Of a stretch of DNA of 64,000 nucleotides, positions 51,801 through 64,000 are shown piece after piece (within the stretch, counting starts at the first letter, position 1; every line of letters begins with the position of its first letter). The DNA is from Symsagittifera roscoffensis (Eukaryota; Xenacoelomorpha; Acoela; Convolutidae). The translations under genes and the position numbers were made by a program. Location of the stretch: positions 39,869,430 to 39,933,429 of the forward strand of contig NC_087065.1 in NCBI RefSeq assembly GCF_963678635.1, read 5' to 3'. The notes beneath the pieces were generated by a model. The model ran no database searches, was not told the DNA's origin, and saw only the letters and a program-made list of their open reading frames with translations.

Positions 51801-53350
51801 ATTTGGAATTTGATTCAAAAATTGACCATGTGGCTCAAATACTAGATTTGTCGAGCAGTTTAGTAAGCTTGTCACATATTCACGTCCAAGAAATGCACAA
51901 AAAAACCACAGATTGATACAGAAGTAGAAAATTCATTTCTGCAAAGGATCTGGGATTAGATTTCACAATTCAAATAGTGGCTCAAATGCTAGACTTGTCG
52001 AGCATTTTATTACGCTAGTTAAGTTTTCACGTCCATGAAATGCACAAAAAAATGCCCCACATTGATACACAAATAAAAAAAATCATTTCTGCAGAGGATC
52101 AGGGTTTTGTTTTAACAGTGGCTTTCATGCTAGATAAGTTAAGCATTTTATCATGCAAAACTTACAATTAGCTTCAAAAAATGCACAAATTTTATAGCCC
52201 AGGCTGTTGTAGAAGTGGAAAACTCACTTCTGCGAAAAACCTGGGAAGTAATTTAACAGTTTATAATGTGGGGCAAATACTAGTTTTATCGAGTACTTTA
52301 TTACGCAAGTTAACAATCACGTCCAAAAAAGTCCCTAATAAAATAGCTCAAACTGATGCTGCAGAAGTGTAAATATCAATTCTGTCAAAAATCTAGGAAG
52401 TATTTTCAGAGTTAACATAGTGAGTCAAATACTAAATTTGTGGAGAACTTTATTACGCAAGTAAAAACTCACGTCCAAGAAATGCACAAATGACATACCC
52501 CAAATTGATACAGAGGTGAAAAAATCATTTCTATAAAGGATCTGGGATTTGATTTAACAATTCACAAAGTGGCTGCTCAAATGCTAGATTTGCCGAGCAT
52601 TTTATAACCCTAGTTAAACATCCACGTCGAAGAAAAAAAGAAAAAACACCCCAGATTGATAAAGAAGTTGAAAATCCATTTCTGCAAAGGATCTGGGATT
52701 AGATTCCACAATTCCAATAGTGGCTCAAATGCTAGACTTGTCGGGCACTTTATTACGCAAGTTAACAATCATATCCAAAATGCACATATTAAATAGCTCA
52801 AACTGATGCTGCAGAAGTGTAAAAATCAATTCTGTAAAAAATCTGGGAAGTATTTTAACAGTTTTCACAATGAGTCAAATACTAAAATTGTGGAAAAGGT
52901 TATTACGCAAGTTGAACACTCACGTCACAGAAATGCACAAATGATATACCCCAAATTGATACAGAGGTGAAAAAATCATTTCTGTAAAGGATCTGGGATT
53001 TGATTCAAAAAATGACCATGTGGCTCAAATACTAGGTTTGTCGAGCAGTTTAGTAAGCTAGTCACATATTCACGTCCAAGAAATGCACAAAACAAACCAC
53101 GGATTAATACAGATGTTGAAAATTCATTTCTGCAAAGGATCTGGGATTAGATTCCACAATTCAAATAGTGGCTCAAATGCTAGACTTGTCGAGCACTTTA
53201 TTACGCAAGTTAAGAATCACGTCCAAGAAATGCACAAAAAATACCCCAGATTGATACAGAAGTGGAAAATTCATTTCTGCAAACGATCTGGGATTTGATT
53301 TAACAATTCACAAATTGGCTCAAATGCTAAATTTTTCGAGCATTTTATTA
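48899..53350. repeat. Satellite array, part 1: ~149-bp monomers in a ~1195-bp higher-order repeat
   Basis: Monomers carry the ordered words CACGTCCAAGAAATGCACAA, TACCCCAAATTGATACAG, TTCTGCAAAGGATCTGGGAT, GGCTCAAATGCTAGATTTGT and TTATTACGCTAGTTAAA. A distinctive monomer with TTTTATAGCCCAGGCTGTTG begins at about 49797, 50992 and 52186, which gives a period of about 1195 bp, or eight monomers, repeated nearly three times. The flank from 48899 to 49700 is more irregular, as expected at an array edge. Short open frames such as 49792-50103 recur with the period and are not genes. Confidence 0.95.
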
Positions 53351-56300
53351 CATTAGTTAAACGCTCACGTCCAAGAAATGCACAAAAATTATACCCCAAA
53401 TTGATACAGAAGTAAAAAAATTCATTTCTCCAAAGGATCTGGGATTTGTTTCAAGAGTTTACATATTGGCTCAAATACTAGATAGGTCAACAATTTTATT
53501 ATGCAATATTTACAATCACGTCCAAGAAATCACAAATTATTATAACCAAATTGAAGCAGAAAGTATTTTAACAATTTACACAGTGAGTCAAATACTAAAT
53601 TTGTGAGAACTTTATTACGCAAGTTGAACACTCACGTCAAAGAAATGCACAAATGATATACCCCAAATTGATACAGAGGTGAAAAAATCATTTCTGTAAA
53701 GGATCTGGGATTTGATTCAAAAATTGACCATGTGGCTCAAATATTGGATTGGATTTGTCGAGAAGTTCATTAAGCTAGTTAAATATTCACATTCAAAAAA
53801 CGCAAACAAAATAAACCCAAGATTGATACAGAAGTGGAAAATTCATTTCGGCAAAGAATCTTGGATTTGATTAAATAATTCACATAGTGGCTCAAATGCT
53901 AGATTTGTCGAGCACTTTATTACGCTAGTTAAATGATCAAGTCCAAGAAACGCGCAAAAAATATACCCCACATGATAAACAATTAAAAAATTCATTTCTG
54001 CAAAGGATATGGGATTTGATTTAACAATTCACAAATTGGCTCAAATGCTAAATTTGTCGAGCATTTTATTACATTAGTTAAACACTCACGTCCAAGAAAT
54101 GCACAAAAATTATACCCCAAATTGATACAGAAGTAAAAATATTCATTTCGCAAACGATCTGGGATTTGTTTCAACAGTTTAAATAGTGGCTCAAATACTA
54201 GATAGGTCAAAAATTTTATCATGTAATATTTACAATAATGTCCAAGAAATCACAAAATATTATAACCAAATTGAAGCAGAAAGTATTTTAACAATTTACA
54301 CATTGAGTCAAATACTAAATTTGTGAGAACTTTATTACGCAAGTTGAACACTCACGTCAAAGAAATGCACAAATGATATACCCCAAATTGATACAGAGGT
54401 GAAAAAATCATTTCCGTAAAGGATCTGGGATCTGATTCAAAGATTGACCATGTGGCTCAAATACTAGATTTGTCGAGCAGTTTAGTAAACTAGTCACATA
54501 TTCACGTCCAAGAAATGCACAAAAAAACCCACGGATTAATACAGAAGTTGAAAATTCTTTTCTGCAAAGGATCTTGGATTAGATTCCACAATTCAAATAG
54601 TGGCTCGAATGCTAGACTTGCACCAAAATATACCCCTGATTGATACAGAAGTGGAAAATTCATTTCTGCAAAGGATCTGGGATTTGATTTAACAATTCAC
54701 AAATTGGCTCAAATGCTAAATTTGTCGAGCATTTTATTACATTAGTTAAACGCTCACGTCCAAGAAATGCACAAAAATTATACCCCAAATTGATACAGAA
54801 GTAAAAAAAATTATTTCTCCAAAGGATCTGGGATTTTTTTCAACAGTTTAAATAGTGGCTCAAATACTAGATAGGTCAAAAATGTTATCATGCAATATTT
54901 ACAATCACGTCCAAGAAATCACAAATTAGTATAACCAAATTGAAGCAGGAAGTATTTTAACAACTTGCAGTGAGTCAAATACTAAATTTGTGGAGAACTT
55001 AATTACGCAAGTTGAACACTCACGTCCAAGACATGCACAAATGATATACCCCAGTATGATACAGAAGTGAAAAATTCACGTCTGCAAAGGATCTGGGATT
55101 TGATTCAAAAATTGACCATGTGGCTCAAATATTGGATTGGATTTGTCGAGAAGTTTATTAAGCTAGTTAAATATTCACATTCAAAAAACGCAAAAAAAAT
55201 AAACCCAAGATTGATACAGAAGTGGAAAATTCATTTCGGCAAAGAATCTTGGATTTGATTAAATAATTCACATAGTGGCTCAAATGCTAGATTTGTCGAG
55301 AACTTTATTACGCTAGTTAAATGATCAAGTCCAAGAAACGCGCAAAAAATATACCCCACATGATAAACAAGTAAAAAATTCATTTCTGCAAAGGATATGG
55401 GATTTGATTTAACAATTCACAAATTGGCTCAAATGCTAAGTTTGTCGAGCATTTTATTACATTAGTTAAACACTCACGTCCAAGAAATGCACAAAAATTA
55501 TACCCCAAATTGATACAGAAGTAAAAAATTCATTTCTCCAAAGGATCTGGGATTTGTTTCAAGATTTTACATATTGGCTCAAATACTAGATAGGTCAAAA
55601 ACTTTATTATGCAATATTTACAATCACGTCCAAGAAATCACAAATTATTATAACCAAATTGAAGCAGAAAGTATTTTAACAATTTACACAGTGAGTCAAA
55701 TACTAAATTTGTGAGAACTTTATTACGCAAGTTGAACACTCACGTCAAAGAAATGCACAAATGATATGCCCCAAATTGATACAGAGGTGAAAAAATCATT
55801 TCTGTAAAGGATCTGGGATTTGATTCAAAAATTGACCATGTGGCTCAAATATTGGATTGGATTTGTCGAGAAGTTTATTAAGCTAGTTAAATATTCACAT
55901 TCAAAAAACGCAAACAAAATAAACCCAAGATTGATACACAAGTGGAAAATTCATTTCGGCAAAGAATCTTGGATTTGATTAAATAATTCACATAGTGGCT
56001 CAAATGCTAGATTTGTCGAGCACTTTATTACGCTAGTTAAATGATCAAGTCCAAGAAACGCGCAAAAATTATACCCCACATGATAAACAAGTAAAAAATT
56101 CATTTCTGCAAAGGATATGGGATTTGATTTAACAATTCACAAATTGGCTCAAATGCTAATTTTGTCGAGCATTTTATTACATTAGTTAAACACTCACGTC
56201 CAAGAAATGCACAAAAATTATACCCCAAATTGATACAGAAGTAAAATCATTCATTTCGCAAACGATCTGGGAATTGTTTCAACAGTTTACATAGTGGCTC

Positions 56301-59300
56301 AAATACTAGATAGGTCAAAAATTTTATCATGTAATATTTACAATAATGTCCAAGAAACAACAAATTATTATAACCAAATTGAAGCAGAAAGTATTTTAAC
56401 AATTTTCACAGTGAGTCAAATACTAAATTTGTGAGAACTTTATTACGCAAGTTGAACACTCACGTCAAAGAAATGCACAAATGATATACCCCAAATTGAT
56501 ACAGAGGTGAAAAAATCATTTCTGTAAAGGATCTGGGATCTGATTCAAAAATTGACCATGTGGCTCAAATACTAGATTTGTCGAGCAGTTTAGTAAACTA
56601 GTCACATATTCACGTCCAAGAAATGCACAAAAAAAACCACGGATTAATACAGAAGTTGAAAATTCATTTCTGCAAAGGATCTCGGATTAGATTCCACAAT
56701 TCAAATAGTGGCTCAAATGCTAGACTTGCACAAAAATATACCCCAGATTGATACAGAAGTGGAAAATTCATTTCTGCAAAGGATCTGGGATTTGATTTAA
56801 CAATTCATAAATTGGCTCAAATGCTAAATTTGTCGAGCATTTTATTACATTAGTTAAACGCTCACGTCCAAGAAATGCACAAAAATTATACCCCAAATTG
56901 ATACAGAAGTAAAAAAATTCATTTCTCCAAAGGATCTGGGATTTTTTTCAACAGTTTACATAGTGGCTCAAATACTAGATAGGTCAAAAATTTTATCATG
57001 CAATATTTACAATCACGTCCAAGAAATCACAAATTAGTATAACCAAATTGAAGCAGAAAGTATTTTAACAATTTGCAGTGAGTCAAATACTAAATTTGTG
57101 GAGAACTTAATTACGCAAGTTGAACACTCACGTCCAAGAAATGCACAAAAGATATACCCCAGTATGATACAGAAGTGAAAAATTCACTTCTGCAAAGGAT
57201 CTGGGATTTGATTCAAAAATTGACCATGTGGCTCAAATACTGGATTTGTCGAGCAGTTTATTAAGCTAGTTAAATATTCACTTCCAAAAAAGGCAAGAAA
57301 ATATATAATATTGCTACAGAAGTGGAAAATTCATTTCGGCAAAGAATCTTGGATTTGATTTAACAATTCACAAATTGGCTCAAATGCTAAATTTTTCGAG
57401 CATTTTATTACATTAGTTAAACACCCATGTCCAAGAAATGCACAAAAATTATACCCCAAATTGATACAGAAGTTAAAAAGTTCATATCTGCAAAGGATCT
57501 GGGATTTTTTTCAACAGTTTACATAGTGGCTCAAATACTAGATAGGTCAAAAATTTTATCATGCAATATTTACAATCACGTCCAAGAAATCACAAATTAT
57601 TAGAACCAAATTGAAGCAGAAAGTATTTTAACAGTTTACACAGTGAGTCAAATACTAAATTTGTGGAGAACTTTATTACGCAACTTGAACACTCACGTCC
57701 AAGAACTGCACAAATGATATACCCCAGTATGATACAGAAGTGAAAAATTCACTTCTGCAAAGGATCTGGGATTTGATTCAAAAATTGACCATGTGGCTCA
57801 AATACTGGATTTGTCGAGCAGTTTATTAAGCTAGTTAAATATTCACTTCCAAAAAAGGCAAGAAAATATATAATATTGATACAGAAGTGGTAAATTCATT
57901 TCGGCAAAGAATCTTGGATTTGATTAAATAATTCACATAGTGGCTCAAATGCTAGATTTGTCGAGCACTTTATAACGCTAGTTAAATGATCAAGTCCAAG
58001 AAATGCGCAAAAAACATACCCCAAATTGATAGAGAAGTAAAAAATTCATTTCTGCAAAGGATGTGGTATTTGTTTCAACAGTTTACATAGTGGCTCGAAT
58101 ACTAGATAGGTCAAAAATTTTATCATGCAAAATTTACAATCACGTCCAAGAAATCACAAATTATCATAACCAAATTGAAGCAGAAAGTAATTTTACAGTT
58201 TACATAGTGAGTCAAATACTAAATTTGTGGAGAACTTTATTACGCAAGTCGAACACTCACGTCCAAGAAATGCACAAATGATATACCCCAGTATGATACA
58301 GAAGTGAAAAATTCACTTCTGCAAAGGATCTGGGATTTGATTCAAAAACTGACCATGTGGCTCAAATACTGGATTTGTCGAGCAGTTTATTAATCTAGTT
58401 AAATATTCACTTCCAAAAAGGCAAGAAAAGATATAATATTGATACAGAAGTGGAAAATTCATTTCGGCAAAGAATCTTGGATTTGATTTAACAATTCACA
58501 AATTGGCTCAAATGCTAAATTTTTCGAGCATTTTATTACATTAGTTAAACACCCATGTCCAACAAATGCACAAAAATTATACCCCAAATTGATACAGAAG
58601 TTGAAAAATTCATATCTGCAAAGGATCTGGGATTTTTTTCAACAGTTTACATAGTGGCTCAAATACTAGATAGGTCAAAAATTTTATCATGCAATATTTA
58701 CAATCACGTCCAAAAAATCACAAATTATTATACCCAAATTGAAGCAGAAAGTATTTTAACAGTTTACACAGTGAGTCAAATACTAAATTTGTGAGAACTT
58801 TATTCCGCAAGTTGAACACTCACGTCAAAGAAATGCACAAATGATATACCCCAAATTGATACAGAGGTGAAAAAATCATTTCTGTTAAGGATCTGGGATC
58901 TGATTCAAAAATTGACCATGTGGCTCAAATACTAGATTTGTCGAGCAGTTTAGTAAACTAGTCACATATTCACGTCCAAGAAATGCACAAAAAAAACCAC
59001 GGATTAATACAGAAGTTGAAAATTCATTTCTGCAAAGGATCTCGGATTAGATTCCACAATTCAAATAGTGGCTCAAATGCTAGACTTGCACAAAAATATA
59101 CCCCAGATTGATAGAAGTGGAAAATTCATTTCTGCAAAGGATCTGGGATTTGATTTAACAATTCACAAATTGGCTCAAATGCTAAATTTGTCGAGCATTT
59201 TATTACATTAGTTAAACGCTCACGTCCAAGAAATGCACAAAAATTATACCCCAAATTGATACAGAAGTTAAAAAATTCATATCTGCAAAGGATCTGGGAT

Positions 59301-62300
59301 TTTTTTCAACAGTTTACATAGTGGCTCAAATACTAGATAGGTCAAAAATTTTATCAAGCAATATTTACAATCACGTCCAAGAAATCCCAAATTAGTATAA
59401 CCAAATTGAAGCAGAAAGTATTTTAACAATTTGCAGTGAGTCAAATACTAAATTTGTGGAGAACTTAATTACGCAAGTTGAACACTCACGTCCAAGAAAT
59501 GCACAAATGATATACCCCAGTATGATACAGAAGTGAAAAATTCACGTCTGCAAAGGATCTGGGATTTGATTCAAAAATTGACCATGTGGCTCAAATATTG
59601 GATTGGATTTGTCGAGAAGTTTATTAAGCTAGTTAAATATTCACATTCAAAAAACGCAAAAAAAATAAACCCAAGATTGATACAGAAGTGGAAAATTCAT
59701 TTCGGCAAAGAATCTTGGATTCGATTAAATAATTCACATAGTGGCTCAAATGCTAGATTTGTCGAGCACTTTATTACGCTAGTTAAATGATCAAGTCCAA
59801 GAAACGCGCAAAAAATATACCCCACATGATAAACAAGTAAAAAATTCATTTCTGCAAAGGATATGGGATTTGATTTAACAATTCACAAATTGGCTCAAAT
59901 GCTAAGTTTGTCGAGCATTTTATTACATTAGTTAAACACTCACGTCCAAGAAATGCACAAAAATTATACCCTAAATTGATACAGAAGTAAAAAATATTCA
60001 TTTCGCAAACGATCTGGGATTTGTTTCAACAGTTTACATAGTGGCTCAAATACTAGATAGGTCAAAAATTTTATCATGTAATATTTACAATCATGTCCAA
60101 GAAATCACAAATTATTATAACCAAATTGAAGCAAAAGTATTTTAACAGTTTACACAGTGAGTCAAATACTAAATTTGTGGAGAACTTAATTACGCAAGTT
60201 GAACACTCGCGTCCAAGAAATGCACAAAAGATATACCCCAGTATGATACAGAAGTGAAAAATTCACTTCTGCAAAGGATCTGGGATTTGATTCAAAAATT
60301 GACCATGTGGCTCAAATACTGGATTTGTCGAGCAGTTTATTAAGCTAGTTAAATATTCACTTCCAAAAAAGGCAATAAAATATATAATATTGATACAGAA
60401 GTGGTAAATTCATTTCGGCAAAGAATCTTGGATTTGATTAAATAATTCACATAGTGGCTCAAATGCTAGATTTGTCGAGCACTTTATTACGCTAGTTAAA
60501 TGATCAAGTCCAAGAAACGCGCAAAAAATGTACCCCACCTGATAAACAAGTAAAAAATTCATTTCTGCAAAGGATATGGGATTTGATTTAACAATTCACA
60601 AATTGGCTCAAATGCTAAGTTTGTCGAGCATTTTATTACATTAGTTAAACACTCACGTCCAAGAAATGCACAAAAATTATACCCTAAATTGATACAGAAG
60701 TAAAAAATATTCATTTCGCAAACGATCTGGGATTTGTTTCAACAGTTTACATAGTGGCTCAAATACTAGATAGGTCAAAAATTTTATCATGTAATATTTA
60801 CAATCATGTCCAAGAAATCACAAATTATTATACCCAAATTGAAGCAGAAAGTATTTTAACAGTTTACACAGTGAGTCAAATACTAAACTTGTGAGAACTT
60901 TATTACGCAAGTTGAACACTCACGTCAAAGAAATGCACAAATGATATACCCCAGTATGATACAGAGGTGAAAAAATCATTTCTGTAAAGGATCTGGGATC
61001 TGATTCAAAAATTGACCATATGGCTCAAATACTAGATTTGTCGAGCAGTTTAGTAAACTAGTCACATATTCACGTCCAAGAAATGCACAAAAAAAACCAC
61101 GGATTAATACAGAAGTTGAAAATTCATTTCTGCAAAAGATCTCGGATTAGATTCCACAATTCAAATAGTGGCTCAAATGCTAGACTTGCACAAAAATATA
61201 CCCCAGATTGATACAGAAGTGGAAAATTCATTTCTGCAAAGGATCTTGGATTTGATTAAATAATTCACATAGTGGCTCAAATGCTAGATTTGTCGAGCAC
61301 TTTATTACGCTAGTTAAATGATCAAGTCCAAGAAACGCGCAAAAAATATACCCCACCTGATAAACAAGTAAAAAATTCATTTCTGCAAAGGATATGGGAT
61401 TTGATTTAACAATTCACAAATTGGCTCAAATGCTAAGTTTGTCGAGCATTTTATTACATTAGTTAAACACTCACGTCCAAGAAATGCACAAAAATTATAC
61501 CCTAAATTGATACAGAAGTAAAAAATATTCATTTCGCAAACGATCTGGGATTTGTTTCAACAGTTTACATAGTGGCTCAAATACTAGATAGGTCAAAAAT
61601 TTTATCATGTAATATTTACAATCATGTCCAAGAAATCACAAATTATTATACCCAAATTGAAGCAGAAAGTATTTTAACAGTTTACACAGTGAGTCAAACA
61701 CTAAATTTGTGAGAACTTTATTACGCAAGTTGAACACTCACGTCAAAGAAATGCACAAATGATATACCCCAGTATGATACAGAGGTGAAAAAATCATTTC
61801 TGTAAAGGATCTGGGATCTGATTCAAAAATTGACCATATGGCTCAAATACTAGATTTGTCGAGCAGTTTAGTAAACTAGTCACATACTCACGTCCAAGAA
61901 ATGCACAAAAAAAACCACGGATTAATACAGAAGTTGAAAATTCATTTCTGCAAAGGATCTCGGATTAGATTCCACAATTCAAATAGTGGCTCAAATGCTA
62001 GACTTGCACAAAAATATTCCCCAGATTGATACAGAAGTGGAAAATTCATTTCTGCAAAGGATCTGGGATTTGATTTAACAATTCACAAATTGGCTCAAAT
62101 GCTAAATTTGTCGAGCATTTTATTACATTAGTTAAACGCTCACGTCCAAGAAATGCACAAAAATTATACCCCAAATTGATACAGAAGTAAAAAAATTCAT
62201 TTCTCCAAAGGATCTGGGATTTTTTTCAACAGTTTACATAGTGGCTCAAATACTAGATAGGTCAAAAATTTTATCATGCAATATTTACAATCACGTCCAA

Positions 62301-64000
62301 GAAATCACAAATTAGTATAACCAAATTGAAGCAGAAAGTATTTTAACAATTTGCAGTGAGTCAAATACTAAATTTGTGGAGGACTTAATTACGCAAGTTG
62401 AACACTCACGTCCAAGAAATGCACAAATGATATACCCCAGTATGATACAGAAGTGAAAAATTCACGTCTGCAAAGGATCTGGGATTTGACTCAAAAATTG
62501 ACCATGTGGCTCAAATATTGGATTGGATTTGTCGAGAAGTTTATTAAGCTAGTTAAATATTCACATTCAAAAAACGCAAAAAAATAAACCCAAGATTGAT
62601 ACAGAAGTGGAAAATTCATTTCGGCAAAGAATCTTGGATTTGATTAAATAATTCACATAGTGGCTCAAATGCTAGATTTGTCGATTACTTTATTACGCTA
62701 GTTAAATGATCAAGTCCAAGAAACGCGCAAAAAAGATACCCTACATGATAAACAAGTAAAAAATTCATTTCTGCAAAGGATATGGGATTTGATTTAACAA
62801 TTCACAAATTGGCTCAAATGCTAAGTTTGTCGAGCATTTTATTACATTAGTTAAACACTCACGTCCAAGAAATGCACAAAAATTATACCCTTAATTGATA
62901 CAGAAGTAAAAAATATTCATTTCGCAAACGATCTGGGATTTGTTTCAACAGTTTACATAGTGGCTCAAATACTAGATAGGTCAAAAATTTTATCATGTAA
63001 TATTTACAATCACGTCCAAGAAATCACAAATTAGTATAACCAAATTGAAGCAGAAAGTATTTTAACAATTTGCAGTGAGTCAAATACTAAATTTGTGGAG
63101 AACTTAATTACGCAAGTTGAACACTCACCTCCAAGAAATGCACAAATGATATACCCCAGTATGATACAGAAGTGAAAAATTCACGTCTGCAAAGGATCTG
63201 GGATTTGATTCAAAAATTGACCATGTGGCTCAAATATTGGATTGGATTTGTCGAGAAGTTTATTAAGCTAGTTAAATATTCACATTCAAAAAACGCAAAA
63301 AAAATAAACCCAAGATTGATACAGAAGTGGAAAATTCATTTCGGCAAAGAGTCTTGGATTTGATTAAATAATTCACATAGTGGCTCAAATGCTAGATTTG
63401 TCGAGCACTTTATTACGCTAGTTAAATGATCAAGTCCAAGAAACGCGCAAAAAAGATACCCCACATGATAAACAAGTAAAAAATTCATTTCTGCAAAGGA
63501 TATGGGATTTGATTTAACAATTCACAAATTGGCTCAAATGCTAAGTTTGTCGAGCATTTTATTACATTAGTTAAACACTCACGTCCAAGAAATGCACAAA
63601 AATTATACCCTAAATTGATACAGAAGTAAAAAATATTCATTTCGCAAACGATCTGGGATTTGTTTCAACAGTTTACATAGTGGCTCAAATACTAGATAGG
63701 TCAAAAATTTTATCATGTAATATTTACAATCATGTCCAAGAAATCACAAATTATTATAACCAAATTGAAGCAAAAGTATTTTAACAGTTTACACAGTGAG
63801 TCAAATACTAAATTTGTGGAGAACTTAATTACGCAAGTTGAACACTCGCGTCCAAGAAATGCACAAAAGATATACCCCAGTATGATACAGAAGTGAAAAA
63901 TTCACTTCTGCAAAGGATCTGGGATTTGATTCAAAAATTGACCATGTGGCTCAAATACTGGATTTGTCGAGCAGTTTATTAAGCTAGTTAAATATTCACT
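53351..64000. repeat. Satellite array, part 2: same monomer, ~720-bp and longer higher-order units, runs off the window
   Basis: Monomers are of the same family, but a shortened monomer of about 116 bp (with ATAACCAAATTGAAGCAG) recurs. A five-monomer unit of about 720 bp is evident, for example 55476 to 56196 and 62866 to 63586. Variant units mark larger blocks: ACCACGGATTAATACAG occurs near 54526, 56636, 58996, 61096 and 61917, which is spacing of about 2.1-2.4 kb and 0.8 kb. Neighbouring blocks are nearly identical, so the array is being homogenised. The array continues past 64000. Confidence 0.95.

Noticed and set aside
49792-63363. Recurrent 60-100-codon frames in the satellite (for example at 49792, 50987, 52181, 55067, 59533, 63172)
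   Set aside because: They recur with the higher-order period, shift with indels and have no domain. They are a by-product of the repeat.
49041-64000. CRISPR-like regular repeats
   Set aside because: The repeat unit is about 149 bp with no unique spacers, in eukaryotic DNA with introns. It is a satellite.

Overview
The window is nuclear DNA of a metazoan, most likely an invertebrate. It is strongly A+T rich, genes are sparse and split by spliceosomal introns, and most of the length is repeat DNA: tRNA-derived SINEs, palindromic MITEs, a CR1/L2-type LINE and satellite arrays. Nothing here identifies the species. Coding calls rest on reading frames, splice-site phase and family motifs read by eye.

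Layout. 0-16 kb is almost gene-free. It holds a decayed tandem repeat of about 400 bp period (2.57-4.06 kb), a stop-ridden Tc1/IS630-like transposase relic (5.77-6.24 kb), a 270-bp duplication, a perfect-TA palindromic Tc1-like MITE nested in a second repeat (8.0-8.7 kb), a 1.4-kb inverted repeat (9.12-10.51 kb) and several MITE copies. At 16.0-18.8 kb (minus strand) lie the 3' exons of a real gene. A short exon that looks like the end of an EVH1/WH1 domain is followed by a 1.4-kb exon coding a disordered, Gln/Pro/Ser-rich region, then a terminal exon with a polyglutamine tract. The splice phases of all three agree. At 19.70-24.15 kb, in the same orientation, is a nearly complete CR1/L2-type non-LTR retrotransposon with both ORFs open. 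At 26.99-27.57 kb is the first coding exon of an unrecognised gene with a PPxY motif and eight hexapeptide repeats. A 200-base assembly gap lies at 32.4-32.6 kb.

36.1-43.5 kb is a mosaic of repeats. It includes a 2.5-kb tandem duplication whose second copy has lost about 1.5 kb, hAT-like non-autonomous elements and SINEs. A small single-pass membrane protein gene sits at 44.0-44.2 kb. Three exons at 45.0-48.6 kb (minus strand) encode a complete nucleotide-binding domain of an ABCB7/ATM1-type mitochondrial ABC transporter. One intron starts with GC instead of GT and splits the ABC signature motif. From 48.9 kb to the end of the window is one satellite array, about 100 monomers of roughly 149 bp. 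Its higher-order period changes from about 1195 bp (eight monomers) to about 720 bp (five monomers). The transporter's membrane-domain exons would have to lie beyond this array.
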